The notes: a model not told the origin generated them from the letters alone. Shown: positions 43,574-52,857, numbered from the stretch's first letter. The stretch: DNA of 64,000 nucleotides from Aquimarina megaterium XH134 (GCF_000520975.1 NZ_JACB01000016.1:62001-126000), one strand, 5' to 3'. A program made the numbers and translations.

Positions 43574-44341
43574 TTAAATCACTTCATATTGTGAAGGCGG
43601 TATTTTGTAATATTTTTTAAATCTTTTAGAAAACGAAGCTAAATCTGCATACCCTAATTGATATGCTATCGAAGTTAAAGAAATCTTACCACTATGTAAT
43701 AGTTCTCTGGCTTTTTCCATTCGCAACTGTTCCTGCATTTGTAACGGAGTCATTTTAAAACAAATTTTAAACACTCTGGCAAAATGATACTTAGAGATGC
43801 CTGATATACTGGCAAGGATACTTAGCGAAATTTTATGTGCATAATATAAATGAATATATTCTCTTGCTTCAAAAAGTTTTGAAACAAGAAGTTTTTGTGT
43901 GTAACTCCTTTTGGTTATGTTTTGTAAACCATTTCCGATTATGGTCAGATCATTTTGAAAGCAGAGTAAATCGTCTTTAAGCTTAGTAATAATCTCTAAA
44001 GGTTTTTGCGCAAATTTAGTCTTCGTACTGGTGTTAGTAAAATCGTATAAAGATTTCCCTAATGAAGTAGATAAAATTCCTGAAAATGGTTGATTAAATA
44101 ATAAATCATTTTTCAAAAAATCTGATATCTCTATATCTAATAATTCTGGATTGATATCTAGACAGAAACCTTTGGTACTTATATTTTTAGAATACACTTG
44201 GTAGTCAATACTTTCTCTCAGGATAATAAATTGATTCTTATATACATTTAATCGATTTATATTCGTTTCATAATGTTCTTTTCCTTCTATCACATATTTT
44301 AAAGCAATACCTGTTGTTTTACCATTGTAAATTGTTGGCAT
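43574..44341 (-). CDS. AraC-family transcriptional regulator
   Basis: 255 residues. The N-terminal sensor part is of unknown type; the C-terminal AraC domain is complete (LSILASISGISKYHFARVFK and LTSIAYQLGYADLASFSKRFKKYYKIPPSQYEV). It is a single gene, 99 bases upstream of the DUF885 gene on the same strand, which it may regulate. No obvious operator was found. Confidence 0.87.
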   Translation of the reverse strand: MPTIYNGKTTGIALKYVIEGKEHYETNINRLNVYKNQFIILRESIDYQVYSKNISTKGFCLDINPELLDIEISDFLKNDLLFNQPFSGILSTSLGKSLYDFTNTSTKTKFAQKPLEIITKLKDDLLCFQNDLTIIGNGLQNITKRSYTQKLLVSKLFEAREYIHLYYAHKISLSILASISGISKYHFARVFKICFKMTPLQMQEQLRMEKARELLHSGKISLTSIAYQLGYADLASFSKRFKKYYKIPPSQYEVI

Positions 44342-44411
44342 ATTACTTTGAGAGAAATTTATTTTCCCAAAATCGCGATGTTGATATCTTGTTTTATTCT
44401 CGATACTGTAA

Positions 44412-44768
44412 TTATACGATATACCTACTTACCAAAAAATAACTTACAATAGCTTCTTTCATCAAAACAGATTGTTCACCTGCTTTAAGACTAGGTAATT
44501 GTTCTTTAATCTTATAATGTGGCCAACCGTCATCATCATAATAGTCAAATTCATAATATCCATAAGGCTCTAAGAGCCGACATATGGCAATATGCATTAA
44601 ATCTAATTTTTCGTCTTTTTTAAACTTACGGTGTAATTGACCCAATTCTTGTACTCCTATTAGATATATAATCCCGTCGAGGTCTAAATCTTCTCCATCT
44701 GCAAATTGATTCGACAGTTTTTTTACCAGGATCTCCCAGCGTTCTTTTAATTTTTCGTCTCTTGCCAT
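44412..44768 (-). CDS. Small conserved-looking cytoplasmic protein
   Basis: 118 residues, helical and strongly acidic in the middle (YYEFDYYDDDGWPHYK). It has no signal peptide; the C-terminus (MKEAIVSYFLVSRYIV) is hydrophobic but too short for a sure membrane anchor. The motif DGIIYLIGVQELGQLHRKF followed by DLMHIAICRLLEPYGYY suggests a defined fold. I do not recognise the family. Confidence 0.65.
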   Translation of the reverse strand: MARDEKLKERWEILVKKLSNQFADGEDLDLDGIIYLIGVQELGQLHRKFKKDEKLDLMHIAICRLLEPYGYYEFDYYDDDGWPHYKIKEQLPSLKAGEQSVLMKEAIVSYFLVSRYIV

Positions 44769-44897
44769 TCTCCTTACTCAATTATTGTTGTCAAATGTAC
44801 TTTAGATATTTAAAAAAATCACTTTTAAGCAAGATGAATTAGATTAATAGTTCGAATACTCTCAATCATAATTTTACCTGCTGGATTTTATTAAAAA

Positions 44898-44925
44898 GTT
44901 AAGCGCTACAAAAGTAACGCTTAAC
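44898..44925 (-). terminator. Terminator of the minus-strand ligase operon
   Basis: GTTAAGCG and CGCTTAAC with a 12-base loop. On the minus strand CTTTTTAATAAAA follows. It lies 34 bases after the stop of the beta-barrel gene at 44959. Confidence 0.72.
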
Positions 44926-44958
44926 CTAAAAAACTAACAATAAATAAAAGGGAATATC

Positions 44959-46092
44959 TTATAATTCCCATAGAACACCTATTCCTGCATATTGATTTCT
45001 ATAATTTCTGAAAGAACGGGCATCTATATCTGTATAATTTGTACTTCTCACTCTAGAATATAATGTTGCGATTAATGAAAACCCATTTCCTATTTTATGT
45101 GAAGCATTTAGATTAAAATTTGCATATTGATATTTCAAATTTTCTCCTATTGCCATTTCGGTATTTCTGGCTTCAATTTCTTTGTATTTTCTGGTAATAA
45201 AAGACAGAGAGGTTCGCACTTTGGTTGTTTTATTTTTATATCTCATATTGATTCCCGGACCAAACTGATTAAATCCAGAACGCCCGGTAGAGTTATCGAT
45301 CCTTGTGTAGTACACAAAATTGGGCTTTATTTTAAATTTCTCGCTAAACGGTAATTCATAAAACAAACCTCCTTTTATGTAGTCCCAATCTCTTTCACCG
45401 TCTGTATCTATTTCGCTAGCATTAAAAGTATCATACTTTCTTTTTTTGAAATATGTATTCACCCCTAGCTTGTGTTCTAATCGATTTACAGTAAAGGATT
45501 GCACACTGGAGAATTGAACTCCAAACTCATCAAATTGTAGATCTCTTACTCCAAAAGCATCAAAATTTTTGAAGTTATAAAACCCTTCTAATGTCATCTC
45601 ATTAGCATTAAAAGGCATGAGTTTTATTCCTGCAGTAGCACCATAGTTTGTATATCCTAATGGATTAATCAATACATCTTGATCTCCGCCCAAACCTTCT
45701 CTATTCATTCTTCTAAATCTAACTTCGGTCAAAAAAATAGTTTTTTTAGTAAATCTATGATCATATTTTGCTCTTGTATCCAAGCTCCAATAACTATCAT
45801 CAAAATTCTCATAGAATAGTCTTGAAAAAGGATTTAAAGACAACCTTATTCTGTTTTTTTTCCATTTATAGCGGTACTTATAATTGATTGAGATATCCTG
45901 ATAGATGCTACTTGATATCAAATCCTCTTTTGAAAGTACACTATCATTCACTCTTACTTCTTTAGGGCTTTTAAAATAGTTGTATTCATACCCTCCCTGT
46001 GTTTCGATATCGAAAGTGTTTTTACTCTGCGAAAAGCCTACAGCGTATATAAAAAGGATGAGTACAGCAAGTATTATATTTCTGTTTTCCAT
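44959..46092 (-). CDS. Outer-membrane beta-barrel protein of the ligase cluster
   Basis: 377 residues. A signal peptide is followed by SQSKNTFDIETQGGYEYNYF. The whole mature part alternates polar and aromatic residues in strand-length runs (INYKYRYKWKKNRIRLSLNPF; NYGATAGIKLMPFNANEMTLEG), ending with AGIGVLWEL. I count at least 14 possible strands, so an outer-membrane barrel is likely. It lies 32 bases after the ATP-grasp gene on the same strand and ends in a terminator. A role as exporter or acceptor of the cluster's product is inference. Confidence 0.78.
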   Translation of the reverse strand: MENRNIILAVLILFIYAVGFSQSKNTFDIETQGGYEYNYFKSPKEVRVNDSVLSKEDLISSSIYQDISINYKYRYKWKKNRIRLSLNPFSRLFYENFDDSYWSLDTRAKYDHRFTKKTIFLTEVRFRRMNREGLGGDQDVLINPLGYTNYGATAGIKLMPFNANEMTLEGFYNFKNFDAFGVRDLQFDEFGVQFSSVQSFTVNRLEHKLGVNTYFKKRKYDTFNASEIDTDGERDWDYIKGGLFYELPFSEKFKIKPNFVYYTRIDNSTGRSGFNQFGPGINMRYKNKTTKVRTSLSFITRKYKEIEARNTEMAIGENLKYQYANFNLNASHKIGNGFSLIATLYSRVRSTNYTDIDARSFRNYRNQYAGIGVLWEL

Positions 46093-46124
46093 TACAATTT
46101 TTCTTCTTTTGTTTAATGCGTTAT

Positions 46125-47003
46125 TTAAATAGCTTCTTTTATTACTTCTTTTAATCCGGTTTTATTTACTAGCTGAATCCCAAGGCCAGGTCGAACATTG
46201 ATTTCCATAATTTGCGGGCCTTTATTTTTATCGATCACAATATCAATCCCCAGATAGTTTAATGGAAATGCCTTAGCCGTTGCTATAGATATTTCCAAAA
46301 TTTCTTTCCAGTATGGTATGGGGGTACCATTAACCAAAAATGTACTATCTGGGTGATGATTGCTATATTCTTTGCCATCATATACTTCTAATAATCTTCC
46401 TTCTTTCATGTCGATACCTATACCTACTCCATTTTGATGAAGATTGGCTTTACCATCAGACCTATCTGTGGGCATTCTTAACATTCCCATTAATGGTATT
46501 TTATTAAGTGTTATGATTCTAAAGTCAGGTACTCCCTGTGGATATATCTCATAAAAAAAAGGATGTGGCTCTATGCATTCTTCGATAAGTACCCTGTCGT
46601 GAGAACCTAACGAAAAAAATCCCATAATTATAGATGCCATATGTTGAAAAACTTCTCGATCGGTAATCATTTCACCGTTGCATATCCAATTATCTTTCTT
46701 GTCCTTTTTAAGAATTTTAATTCCGCCACCACCACAACCATTTGCTGGTTTTATTGCTACAGAAGGATAGTGTTTGCAGGATTCCCATGCTTCTTTAATA
46801 TCACTATTATATTCGATTACTGCATAGGTTTCTGCGCAAGGGATATGGTATTGATGCAATATTTCTTTGGTAAGTACTTTATCATCGGCTAAGGGATAAT
46901 GCCTTTTAGGGTTATTGGGATAAATAAGCTTTATGTTTCTTTCATTCAAACCAATTACGCCAGATGCTGCAGTTGATTTTTTATTGAAAATTATTGAGAA
47001 CAT
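46125..47003 (-). CDS. ATP-grasp ligase, alpha-L-glutamate ligase-like (RimK-related)
   Basis: 292 residues. ATP-grasp features: VAIKPANGCGGGGIKIL (nucleotide lid) at about residues 77-95, a central VLIEECIEPHPFFYEIYPQGVPDFRII, and the metal-binding end LGIDIVIDKNKGPQIMEINVRPG at about 250-275. The NVRPGLGIQLVNKTGL ending is the mark of the stand-alone alpha-L-glutamate ligase-like family, which forms amide bonds between an amino acid and an unknown carboxylate. A bipartite ECF-type promoter lies 37 bases before the start. The neighbours are the transglutaminase-7TM protein and the barrel. Confidence 0.85.
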   Translation of the reverse strand: MFSIIFNKKSTAASGVIGLNERNIKLIYPNNPKRHYPLADDKVLTKEILHQYHIPCAETYAVIEYNSDIKEAWESCKHYPSVAIKPANGCGGGGIKILKKDKKDNWICNGEMITDREVFQHMASIIMGFFSLGSHDRVLIEECIEPHPFFYEIYPQGVPDFRIITLNKIPLMGMLRMPTDRSDGKANLHQNGVGIGIDMKEGRLLEVYDGKEYSNHHPDSTFLVNGTPIPYWKEILEISIATAKAFPLNYLGIDIVIDKNKGPQIMEINVRPGLGIQLVNKTGLKEVIKEAI

Positions 47004-47040
47004 ATTTGTGTCTTTTAGTATTATCTTATTTGTTTGCTAT

Positions 47041-47070
47041 AGAAACAGGTGAGTGTTTATATACCCTACC
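47041..47070 (-). promoter_or_regulatory. ECF-type bipartite promoter before the ATP-grasp gene
   Basis: Minus strand: GGTAGGGT, 14 bases, CTGTTTCT. It matches the elements before the 7TM gene and fecR in both halves and in spacing. It lies 37 bases before the start codon and within the gap after the 7TM gene. Confidence 0.6.
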
Positions 47071-47086
47071 TAAAAAAGGCAGTTTT

Positions 47087-48664
47087 TTATTTTTCTGCTT
47101 TCAAAAGAGGCTTGAACCTAAATAATTCTACCCATCGTATCCCGATATATCTCCCTAACGATGTGGACAATGCTATTATTAAAAGAGCTACCTCAGGAAA
47201 TAAAACCAGTACAGATGGCAACCATGACCATGATAGTATGAGATAAGAAATTGATGTAGCTATTAATGTTTGAAACAATTTATCTATAGCTTTTATGTAT
47301 CCGTCTTCAAGAGTAGAGCGTGAGAAGCGTTCTGCCGAAATGGTAAGGATAATAATAGGGAAGAATGTTAACTTAGTAAGCCACTCTATGTTATTCTTAA
47401 CTCCAAAATGTGTTGCCAAAAGGATCACAGATACCATTGTAGTAAGTGAGATCACCACTTTTGGAGTGTATAATAACCCTAGTTTATCAAAAGGATATGA
47501 TATTAATCCAATAAACATAATAAGTCCCACAAAAATTGCAATTCCAGAGATAAAACCTGTATGCAATAAAGAAAAGGCTATCAACACTGGTAGGAATACT
47601 CCAAAAGTTTTTAATCCAACAATATTTCTTAAAAAAGCAACCAAAAATCCCCCAATAGGCAGTAATAATAAAAGATGTAAAGCTCCCGTTGGTATTACAT
47701 TTTTATCGATCAGGTGCCAAAGAGAAAAACCTGGTAGGTTACCAATTTCTTCAGAATTCATTTTTAAGAAAGAAATATGATGTACCTGTTCCATCTTATA
47801 GGTATAATCAAACTGAATGCCCGCAGTATGAGTAATCAAAGATTTATCTCCTCGATAAAGTTCTAAGTAATTGGCAGGTAAAAACCCAAAATGATTATTT
47901 AATGCATCAAAAGGAACCCATGTTTCATTAATCAATACTTCTACCCAGGCATGGGATGTTCTTTTATCTGTATTTTCTACAATAATTCCACCTTTTATTC
48001 TTGCTGGATATCCCAAATTTCTACTTAGCGCTACAAATAATCTGCTTTTTCCATTACAAGAAGCCCTATTCTGTTCGATTGTAGTTACAGCATCTGTGAG
48101 TGTAATGATTGGTGCCGAAGGAATAGCATATACATACTCAAAAACATTTTTGATTACTTCTCTGTCATTTTTAGTATTTTGTCCGAGTTGAGTCGCTAAT
48201 TCATTGATAATTTCATTATCAGATTGTATATTTTCTGTAGGTTTAAGATATTTTCTATACTTGCCTGATGCAACATTAAAGACTTTTGGGATTCTAAAAC
48301 TTCTATCTTTTCCTTCGAAAACAAATTCATAATCTACAGAATGATATGTATTTCTCTCACTGGTGTTCCAAATTGCTCTTATATTTTCGCCAATTTCTTC
48401 TTTCTTAACAAAAGACAGAGTACTGTCATTTTTGATATTTTCATTAGAAATTCTTTGTCTGGAGTTGCTACTGGGGATATATGTTTTTAATGAAGTGTTT
48501 TTATCTCCTGATTTAAAAAAAAACCTGTAGCTTACTTTATAAACTTTTTCAGGATTAAAATTGTCATAATTATTGAGAATTGGTTTTATTTTAAATCCTA
48601 TTGCGATTATGGCAATTATTGAAATTATAGTTAATGCGATTTTAAGATTTGTTTTCGAATTCAT
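47087..48664 (-). CDS. Transglutaminase-like domain fused to seven membrane helices (UUP1 family)
   Basis: 525 residues. One N-terminal membrane helix (8-25), a periplasmic part with a transglutaminase-like domain (about 150-270), and a C-terminal block of about seven hydrophobic segments from 325 on. The family is called 'inactive transglutaminase', yet here a Cys-His-Asp set is visible: C203 in RASCNGKS, H238 in SHAWVE and D253 in PFDALN. In other bacteria this protein accompanies the same ATP-grasp ligase. It reads toward that ligase gene and has a bipartite promoter 19 bases before its start, divergent from fecI. Confidence 0.84.
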   Translation of the reverse strand: MNSKTNLKIALTIISIIAIIAIGFKIKPILNNYDNFNPEKVYKVSYRFFFKSGDKNTSLKTYIPSSNSRQRISNENIKNDSTLSFVKKEEIGENIRAIWNTSERNTYHSVDYEFVFEGKDRSFRIPKVFNVASGKYRKYLKPTENIQSDNEIINELATQLGQNTKNDREVIKNVFEYVYAIPSAPIITLTDAVTTIEQNRASCNGKSRLFVALSRNLGYPARIKGGIIVENTDKRTSHAWVEVLINETWVPFDALNNHFGFLPANYLELYRGDKSLITHTAGIQFDYTYKMEQVHHISFLKMNSEEIGNLPGFSLWHLIDKNVIPTGALHLLLLLPIGGFLVAFLRNIVGLKTFGVFLPVLIAFSLLHTGFISGIAIFVGLIMFIGLISYPFDKLGLLYTPKVVISLTTMVSVILLATHFGVKNNIEWLTKLTFFPIIILTISAERFSRSTLEDGYIKAIDKLFQTLIATSISYLILSWSWLPSVLVLFPEVALLIIALSTSLGRYIGIRWVELFRFKPLLKAEK

Positions 48665-48683
48665 AATCAGCTATTTTTGGATT

Positions 48684-48713
48684 AATAACAGGTAGGAACT
48701 GTTTCACCCTACC
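48684..48713 (-). promoter_or_regulatory. ECF-type bipartite promoter before the 7TM gene
   Basis: Minus strand: GGTAGGGT, 14 bases, CTGTTATT, 19 bases before the start codon. The opposite strand carries GGTAGGAA at 48691, a degraded counterpart facing fecI, so the two form an inverted repeat AGGTAGG/CCTACCT. Confidence 0.65.
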
Positions 48714-48738
48714 TCAAATCGAAAAAAATTCTTTTTTT

Positions 48739-49251
48739 ATGACCCAATCCTCAAAATCTGTTTGTGAACAACCCGTATTCACCAAGCTATTCGAGACACA
48801 TGCTGAGGATATAAGAAATTTTATTTACTACAAATGTGGGGATAAGGAACAAGCAGAAGATGTAATGCAAGAGGCATTTATAAAACTTTGGGATAACTGT
48901 AAAAAGGTAATCTTTGAGAGAACTAAAGGTTTTTTGTGTACCGTTGCTAATAACTTGTTCTTAAATCAAGTTGCTCATAAGAAGGTAAGACTAGAATATG
49001 CAAAAATACCTCGTAGCACCAAAAATATAGAGTCTCCGGATTATGTGATGGAAGAAAAGGAGTTCATGGATAAGCTTCAGAATGCCATTTCCGAACTTTC
49101 TGATGGCCAAAGAGAGGTTTTTCTACTCAATAGAATTGATAAAAAGACATATAATGAAATTGCCGAAATGCTAGACATTTCGGTAAAAGCAGTAGAAAAA
49201 AGAATGCATAATGCATTAAAGCAATTAAGAAAATTGGTTAAAAATATATAA
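48739..49251 (+). CDS. FecI-like ECF sigma factor
   Basis: 170 residues. Region 2: FTKLFETHAEDIRNFIYYKCGDKEQAEDVMQEAFIKLW. Region 4: LSDGQREVFLLNRIDKKTYNEIAEMLDISVKAVEKRMHNALKQLRK. The latter is the SusR/FecI-type ending typical of Bacteroidota sigma factors paired with FecR. It is divergent from the 7TM gene with 74 bases between and is followed by fecR after 57 bases. Confidence 0.92.
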   Translation: MTQSSKSVCEQPVFTKLFETHAEDIRNFIYYKCGDKEQAEDVMQEAFIKLWDNCKKVIFERTKGFLCTVANNLFLNQVAHKKVRLEYAKIPRSTKNIESPDYVMEEKEFMDKLQNAISELSDGQREVFLLNRIDKKTYNEIAEMLDISVKAVEKRMHNALKQLRKLVKNI

Positions 49252-49256
49252 AAGAC

Positions 49257-49286
49257 GGTAGGGTATTTTACACCTTAGCTGTTATT
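49257..49286 (+). promoter_or_regulatory. ECF-type bipartite promoter before fecR
   Basis: GGTAGGGT, 14 bases, CTGTTATT, in the fecI-fecR gap and 22 bases before the fecR start. Both halves and the spacing are the same as before the 7TM gene. Confidence 0.65.
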
Positions 49287-49308
49287 CTCCTGATACAAGG
49301 TAGAAATT

Positions 49309-50211
49309 ATGCTCGACGAAAAGGAAAATACATATCTGGCAAAGTGGTTAAATAACGATCTTAGCCCCGAAGAATTAGAAGAGTTAAAAAAGCTTCCCGA
49401 ATATGACGATTATAAAAAAATCGTAGAAGGGCTAGCCTATTTTAAAGCTCCTTCTTTTGATCTACAACCGTCATTAGCAACAACTTTAGGCAAAATTTAT
49501 CGGCCCAAAAAAGCAAAGGTAATTAACCTAAAGCCAATCGTATATACTTTTACAGCAGCAGCCTCTATAGTATTAATTATTGGACTTTTCTTTAATACGG
49601 TGAGTTATACAGCAGATCCCGGACAACAATTGGCTGTTGTTTTACCCGATGGAAGCTCTGTCGATCTTAACGCTGCATCAACGCTTACTCATAGACGCTT
49701 TTTCTGGTCACAAAATCGAAAAATCACTTTAGAAGGAGAAGCATATTTTAAAGTAACTTCTGGTTCTAATTTTACGGTAGCCACCAAATTAGGAAAAATC
49801 GAAGTTTTAGGAACTCAGTTTAATGTAAAGAGTAGAGCTACCGAATTTAGTGTAGCTTGCTATGAAGGAAAAGTTCGGGTATCGACACAAGATAACCAAC
49901 AAAAGATATTACAAAAAGGGAATGGTGTTTCGTTAAAAGACAAAAAACTTATAGACGAAACCATAACAGATCAGGAGCCTTTGTGGAAAAAAGGAGAGAG
50001 CATTTTTAATAGTGTTCCATTAATACATGTATTGGATGAATTAGAGAGGCAATATGATATAACTTTTAGACGTGATAAAATTAATCAGAATCAGTTGTTT
50101 ACAGGTGGGTTTAATTATAATGATCTAAGTATTGCCCTAGAATCAGTATTAGTTCCTATGGGGATAGAATATGTAGTTAACGGGACTACTGTTTTACTAT
50201 CGGTACCCTAG
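49309..50211 (+). CDS. FecR-family anti-sigma factor
   Basis: 300 residues. A short cytoplasmic domain (LAKWLNNDLSPEELEELKKL) that would bind the sigma factor, one membrane helix at about 77-97, then a periplasmic FecR domain (LAVVLPDGSSVDLNAASTLTHRR; ITLEGEAYFKVTSGSNFTVAT; VLGTQFNVKSR) and a C-terminal STN-like domain (SIFNSVPLIHVLDELERQYDI). It transmits the signal from the TonB receptor to the sigma factor. Confidence 0.93.
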   Translation: MLDEKENTYLAKWLNNDLSPEELEELKKLPEYDDYKKIVEGLAYFKAPSFDLQPSLATTLGKIYRPKKAKVINLKPIVYTFTAAASIVLIIGLFFNTVSYTADPGQQLAVVLPDGSSVDLNAASTLTHRRFFWSQNRKITLEGEAYFKVTSGSNFTVATKLGKIEVLGTQFNVKSRATEFSVACYEGKVRVSTQDNQQKILQKGNGVSLKDKKLIDETITDQEPLWKKGESIFNSVPLIHVLDELERQYDITFRRDKINQNQLFTGGFNYNDLSIALESVLVPMGIEYVVNGTTVLLSVP

Positions 50212-50289
50212 TTTCAGAAATCAATCAATTCGCACATTAATTATTTAAGAATCTTAACGTTTTAGAATTCTCTAAAACCCAACCATACA

Positions 50290-52857
50290 ATGAAAAAAAC
50301 TCTGCTACTCTTACTTTTTTGCACATGTTCTATACAAGCACAAATCACCAAAAGCTACAATGAGGCACCTTTACAACAGGTGCTTAACGAGTTATCAGAA
50401 TCGTATGATCTCATTTTTTCATTCAGTAATGAAACCGTAAAAAACAAGGTCATTACATTGGCTATTAACAATACTCCGTTGGACGAGGTTTTGATTACTT
50501 TAAAAACACTAACACATCTTAATTTTAAAAAAATATCAGATAGACAGGTGGTTGTTAGTTCTCCCAGCAATAAAGTTGAAGTTTGTGGATATCTCTTCGA
50601 CGAAACTACCAACGAACCTCTCTCCTATGCCTCTATAAGTATTGAAAGTACTAAAACAGGTACAATTGCTAATGATGATGGTTTTTTTCAATTAGGAACT
50701 ATCGATCAGAACGAATCGATCACCATACAGTATGTTGGTTATAAAGACAAAGTGATGAAGGCTTCTTCTTTTAAAGCTTCAAGTTGTCCCAGAATTCCAC
50801 TTTTTATCGAAAGCACCTCTTTGGCAGAAGTGCTTATTGTAGAATACATTACTACCGGAATTGACAAAAACATTGACGGCTCATTTAGAATTTCGAATGA
50901 AGAAATTGGTATTCTTCCCGGTCAAAGCGAACCTGATATTTTTCAAAGTATCCAACTTATTCCTGGAATAAACAGTCCCGACGAAACCGCAACAGGAATA
51001 CAAATTCGAGGTGGATCACCAGATCAGAATCTGGTACTTTGGGATGATATAAAAATGTATAACACCGGTCATTTCTTCGGAATGTTTTCTGCTTTTAACC
51101 CTAATGTAGTTAATAGTGCCAAAATATTTAAAGGAGGTGCAGATCCAAAATATGGCGATAGAGTATCGGGTGTTATTGATATTTCTAGTGATAAAAAGAT
51201 ACCAAAAAAGTTTAGTGGTGGTGCAGGAGTCAATGGTACTCATGCCGATATTTTTATGAAAGTTCCTGTGACAAAACCTGTAGGTTTGATACTTTCTGCT
51301 AGACGATCTTATACCGATATTTTTGAAACACCAACCTATAATGCACTTTCTGAAAAAGTATTTCAGAATACAAAAATAGTCGAGAACCCCAATCAAACAC
51401 CTGTAACAGGTGAAGAAGAGGATGACGATGAAGAAGAACGCGAAGAAGCAATTGCCGAAAATAACTTTTTCTTTTATGATGCCAGTGCAAAACTCATTAT
51501 TGACGCTTCAGAAAATGACAAAATTTTAGCAAGTACCATTTATACCAACAATGATCTTGCTTTCGAAATTAACGATGAAGAAGATTTGATTACCGATGAT
51601 CTTGAAATTCAAAATAAAGGAGCTAGTCTTTCCTGGGAAGGCGATAAACTAGAGCATTTTCATCATAGTTTAAAAGCATATTATTCTAAGTATGATTCTG
51701 ATTACCTGTTTACCGAAAGGCAAGAATTACAAATAGAAAGACAATCGGTTAGAAAAAATACCGTAAAAGATGTTGGATTAGATTTTAATATCACATATGA
51801 CCTTAACCCCAAAAATTCACTCATGCTGGGATACCAATTTTCTAATAGTGAAGTGTCTTATGCAATCACAAGAGAAGCTGAATTTGAAACACCGATAAAT
51901 GAGTCAGGCAGCGTAAAAAACAATGCAAATACTATATATGCAAGCTATAAGTTTTTACCAAAAAACAAGAGTTTTATCAATCTTGGAATAAGAACATCCC
52001 ATTATTCAATAATCGATCAATTGTATATTGAGCCCAGAGTAAATATTGAGTATCCTATTACTAATCTTTTAAGAATAAAAGCAACGGGAGAACTTAGATA
52101 TCAACCAATAAGTCAATTAATCGAGTTTGAAGACACCCAGCTTCGCCTGGAAAATAATTTATGGATACATGCCAATCAAGAAGTTCCTGTATTAAAAAGT
52201 ACTCAGTTTTCTACAGGGCTATTATTCTCTAAAAAAGGTTGGAATTTTGAGGTTGATGGTTATTATAAAAATATTGATGGTCTAACATCGGTCACCAACG
52301 GATTTAATACAATTAATAGTGATTTATCTACAGGAGAAAGTATAATTTATGGAATCGATGTATTATTAAAAAAGAAGTTCGAAAATTTTCGAACCTGGAT
52401 AGGATATACTTTTAACGATATCAAATATACTTTTCCTGAAATACAGGAAACCTCTTTCTCTGGGAATAACGACATCACTCATAATTTTAGAATTTCTAAT
52501 ACATATGAAATTAATGATTGGGAATTTTCTTTGGGTTGGTTATGGCGATCTGGAGCTCCTTTTACCGATGCTGATCTTGTAAACGACGAGATTGAATATG
52601 GAGCTGCGAATGCAAAGCGTTTACCAGAATATCATAGGTTAGATATCTCTGCCATTTATCGATTTGATTTCAACAAAACTAGTAATTGGAAAGGGCAAAT
52701 AGGAGCTTCAATACAAAATATATATAATAGACAAGTGCCTATCTCTATAAGCTATAGGGTAGATGATAATGCGACTACCGGAGAAATAGAATTGGATAGA
52801 TTGCAGCAAGAATCCTTAGGAATTACTCCTAATGTAGTTTTAAGAATCTATTTTTAG
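50290..52857 (+). CDS. TonB-dependent receptor with STN signalling domain
   Basis: 855 residues. Signal peptide (to residue 18), STN domain (about 20-95, YNEAPLQQVLNELSESYDL), CarboxypepD_reg-like beta-sandwich (about 98-180), plug (ESTSLAEVLIV to about 300, with GIQIRGGSPDQNLVLWDDI) and a 22-strand-type barrel to the terminal F. An extracellular loop carries a very acidic stretch near residue 380 (GEEEDDDEEEREEA). The STN domain contacts FecR in such systems, so this is the likely sensor. No SusD partner follows, so the ligand is probably not a large glycan. Confidence 0.92.
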   Translation: MKKTLLLLLFCTCSIQAQITKSYNEAPLQQVLNELSESYDLIFSFSNETVKNKVITLAINNTPLDEVLITLKTLTHLNFKKISDRQVVVSSPSNKVEVCGYLFDETTNEPLSYASISIESTKTGTIANDDGFFQLGTIDQNESITIQYVGYKDKVMKASSFKASSCPRIPLFIESTSLAEVLIVEYITTGIDKNIDGSFRISNEEIGILPGQSEPDIFQSIQLIPGINSPDETATGIQIRGGSPDQNLVLWDDIKMYNTGHFFGMFSAFNPNVVNSAKIFKGGADPKYGDRVSGVIDISSDKKIPKKFSGGAGVNGTHADIFMKVPVTKPVGLILSARRSYTDIFETPTYNALSEKVFQNTKIVENPNQTPVTGEEEDDDEEEREEAIAENNFFFYDASAKLIIDASENDKILASTIYTNNDLAFEINDEEDLITDDLEIQNKGASLSWEGDKLEHFHHSLKAYYSKYDSDYLFTERQELQIERQSVRKNTVKDVGLDFNITYDLNPKNSLMLGYQFSNSEVSYAITREAEFETPINESGSVKNNANTIYASYKFLPKNKSFINLGIRTSHYSIIDQLYIEPRVNIEYPITNLLRIKATGELRYQPISQLIEFEDTQLRLENNLWIHANQEVPVLKSTQFSTGLLFSKKGWNFEVDGYYKNIDGLTSVTNGFNTINSDLSTGESIIYGIDVLLKKKFENFRTWIGYTFNDIKYTFPEIQETSFSGNNDITHNFRISNTYEINDWEFSLGWLWRSGAPFTDADLVNDEIEYGAANAKRLPEYHRLDISAIYRFDFNKTSNWKGQIGASIQNIYNRQVPISISYRVDDNATTGEIELDRLQQESLGITPNVVLRIYF

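Noticed and set aside
47295..47780. 161-codon plus-strand reading frame
   Set aside because: Antisense to the membrane part of the transglutaminase-7TM gene; no recognisable protein features.
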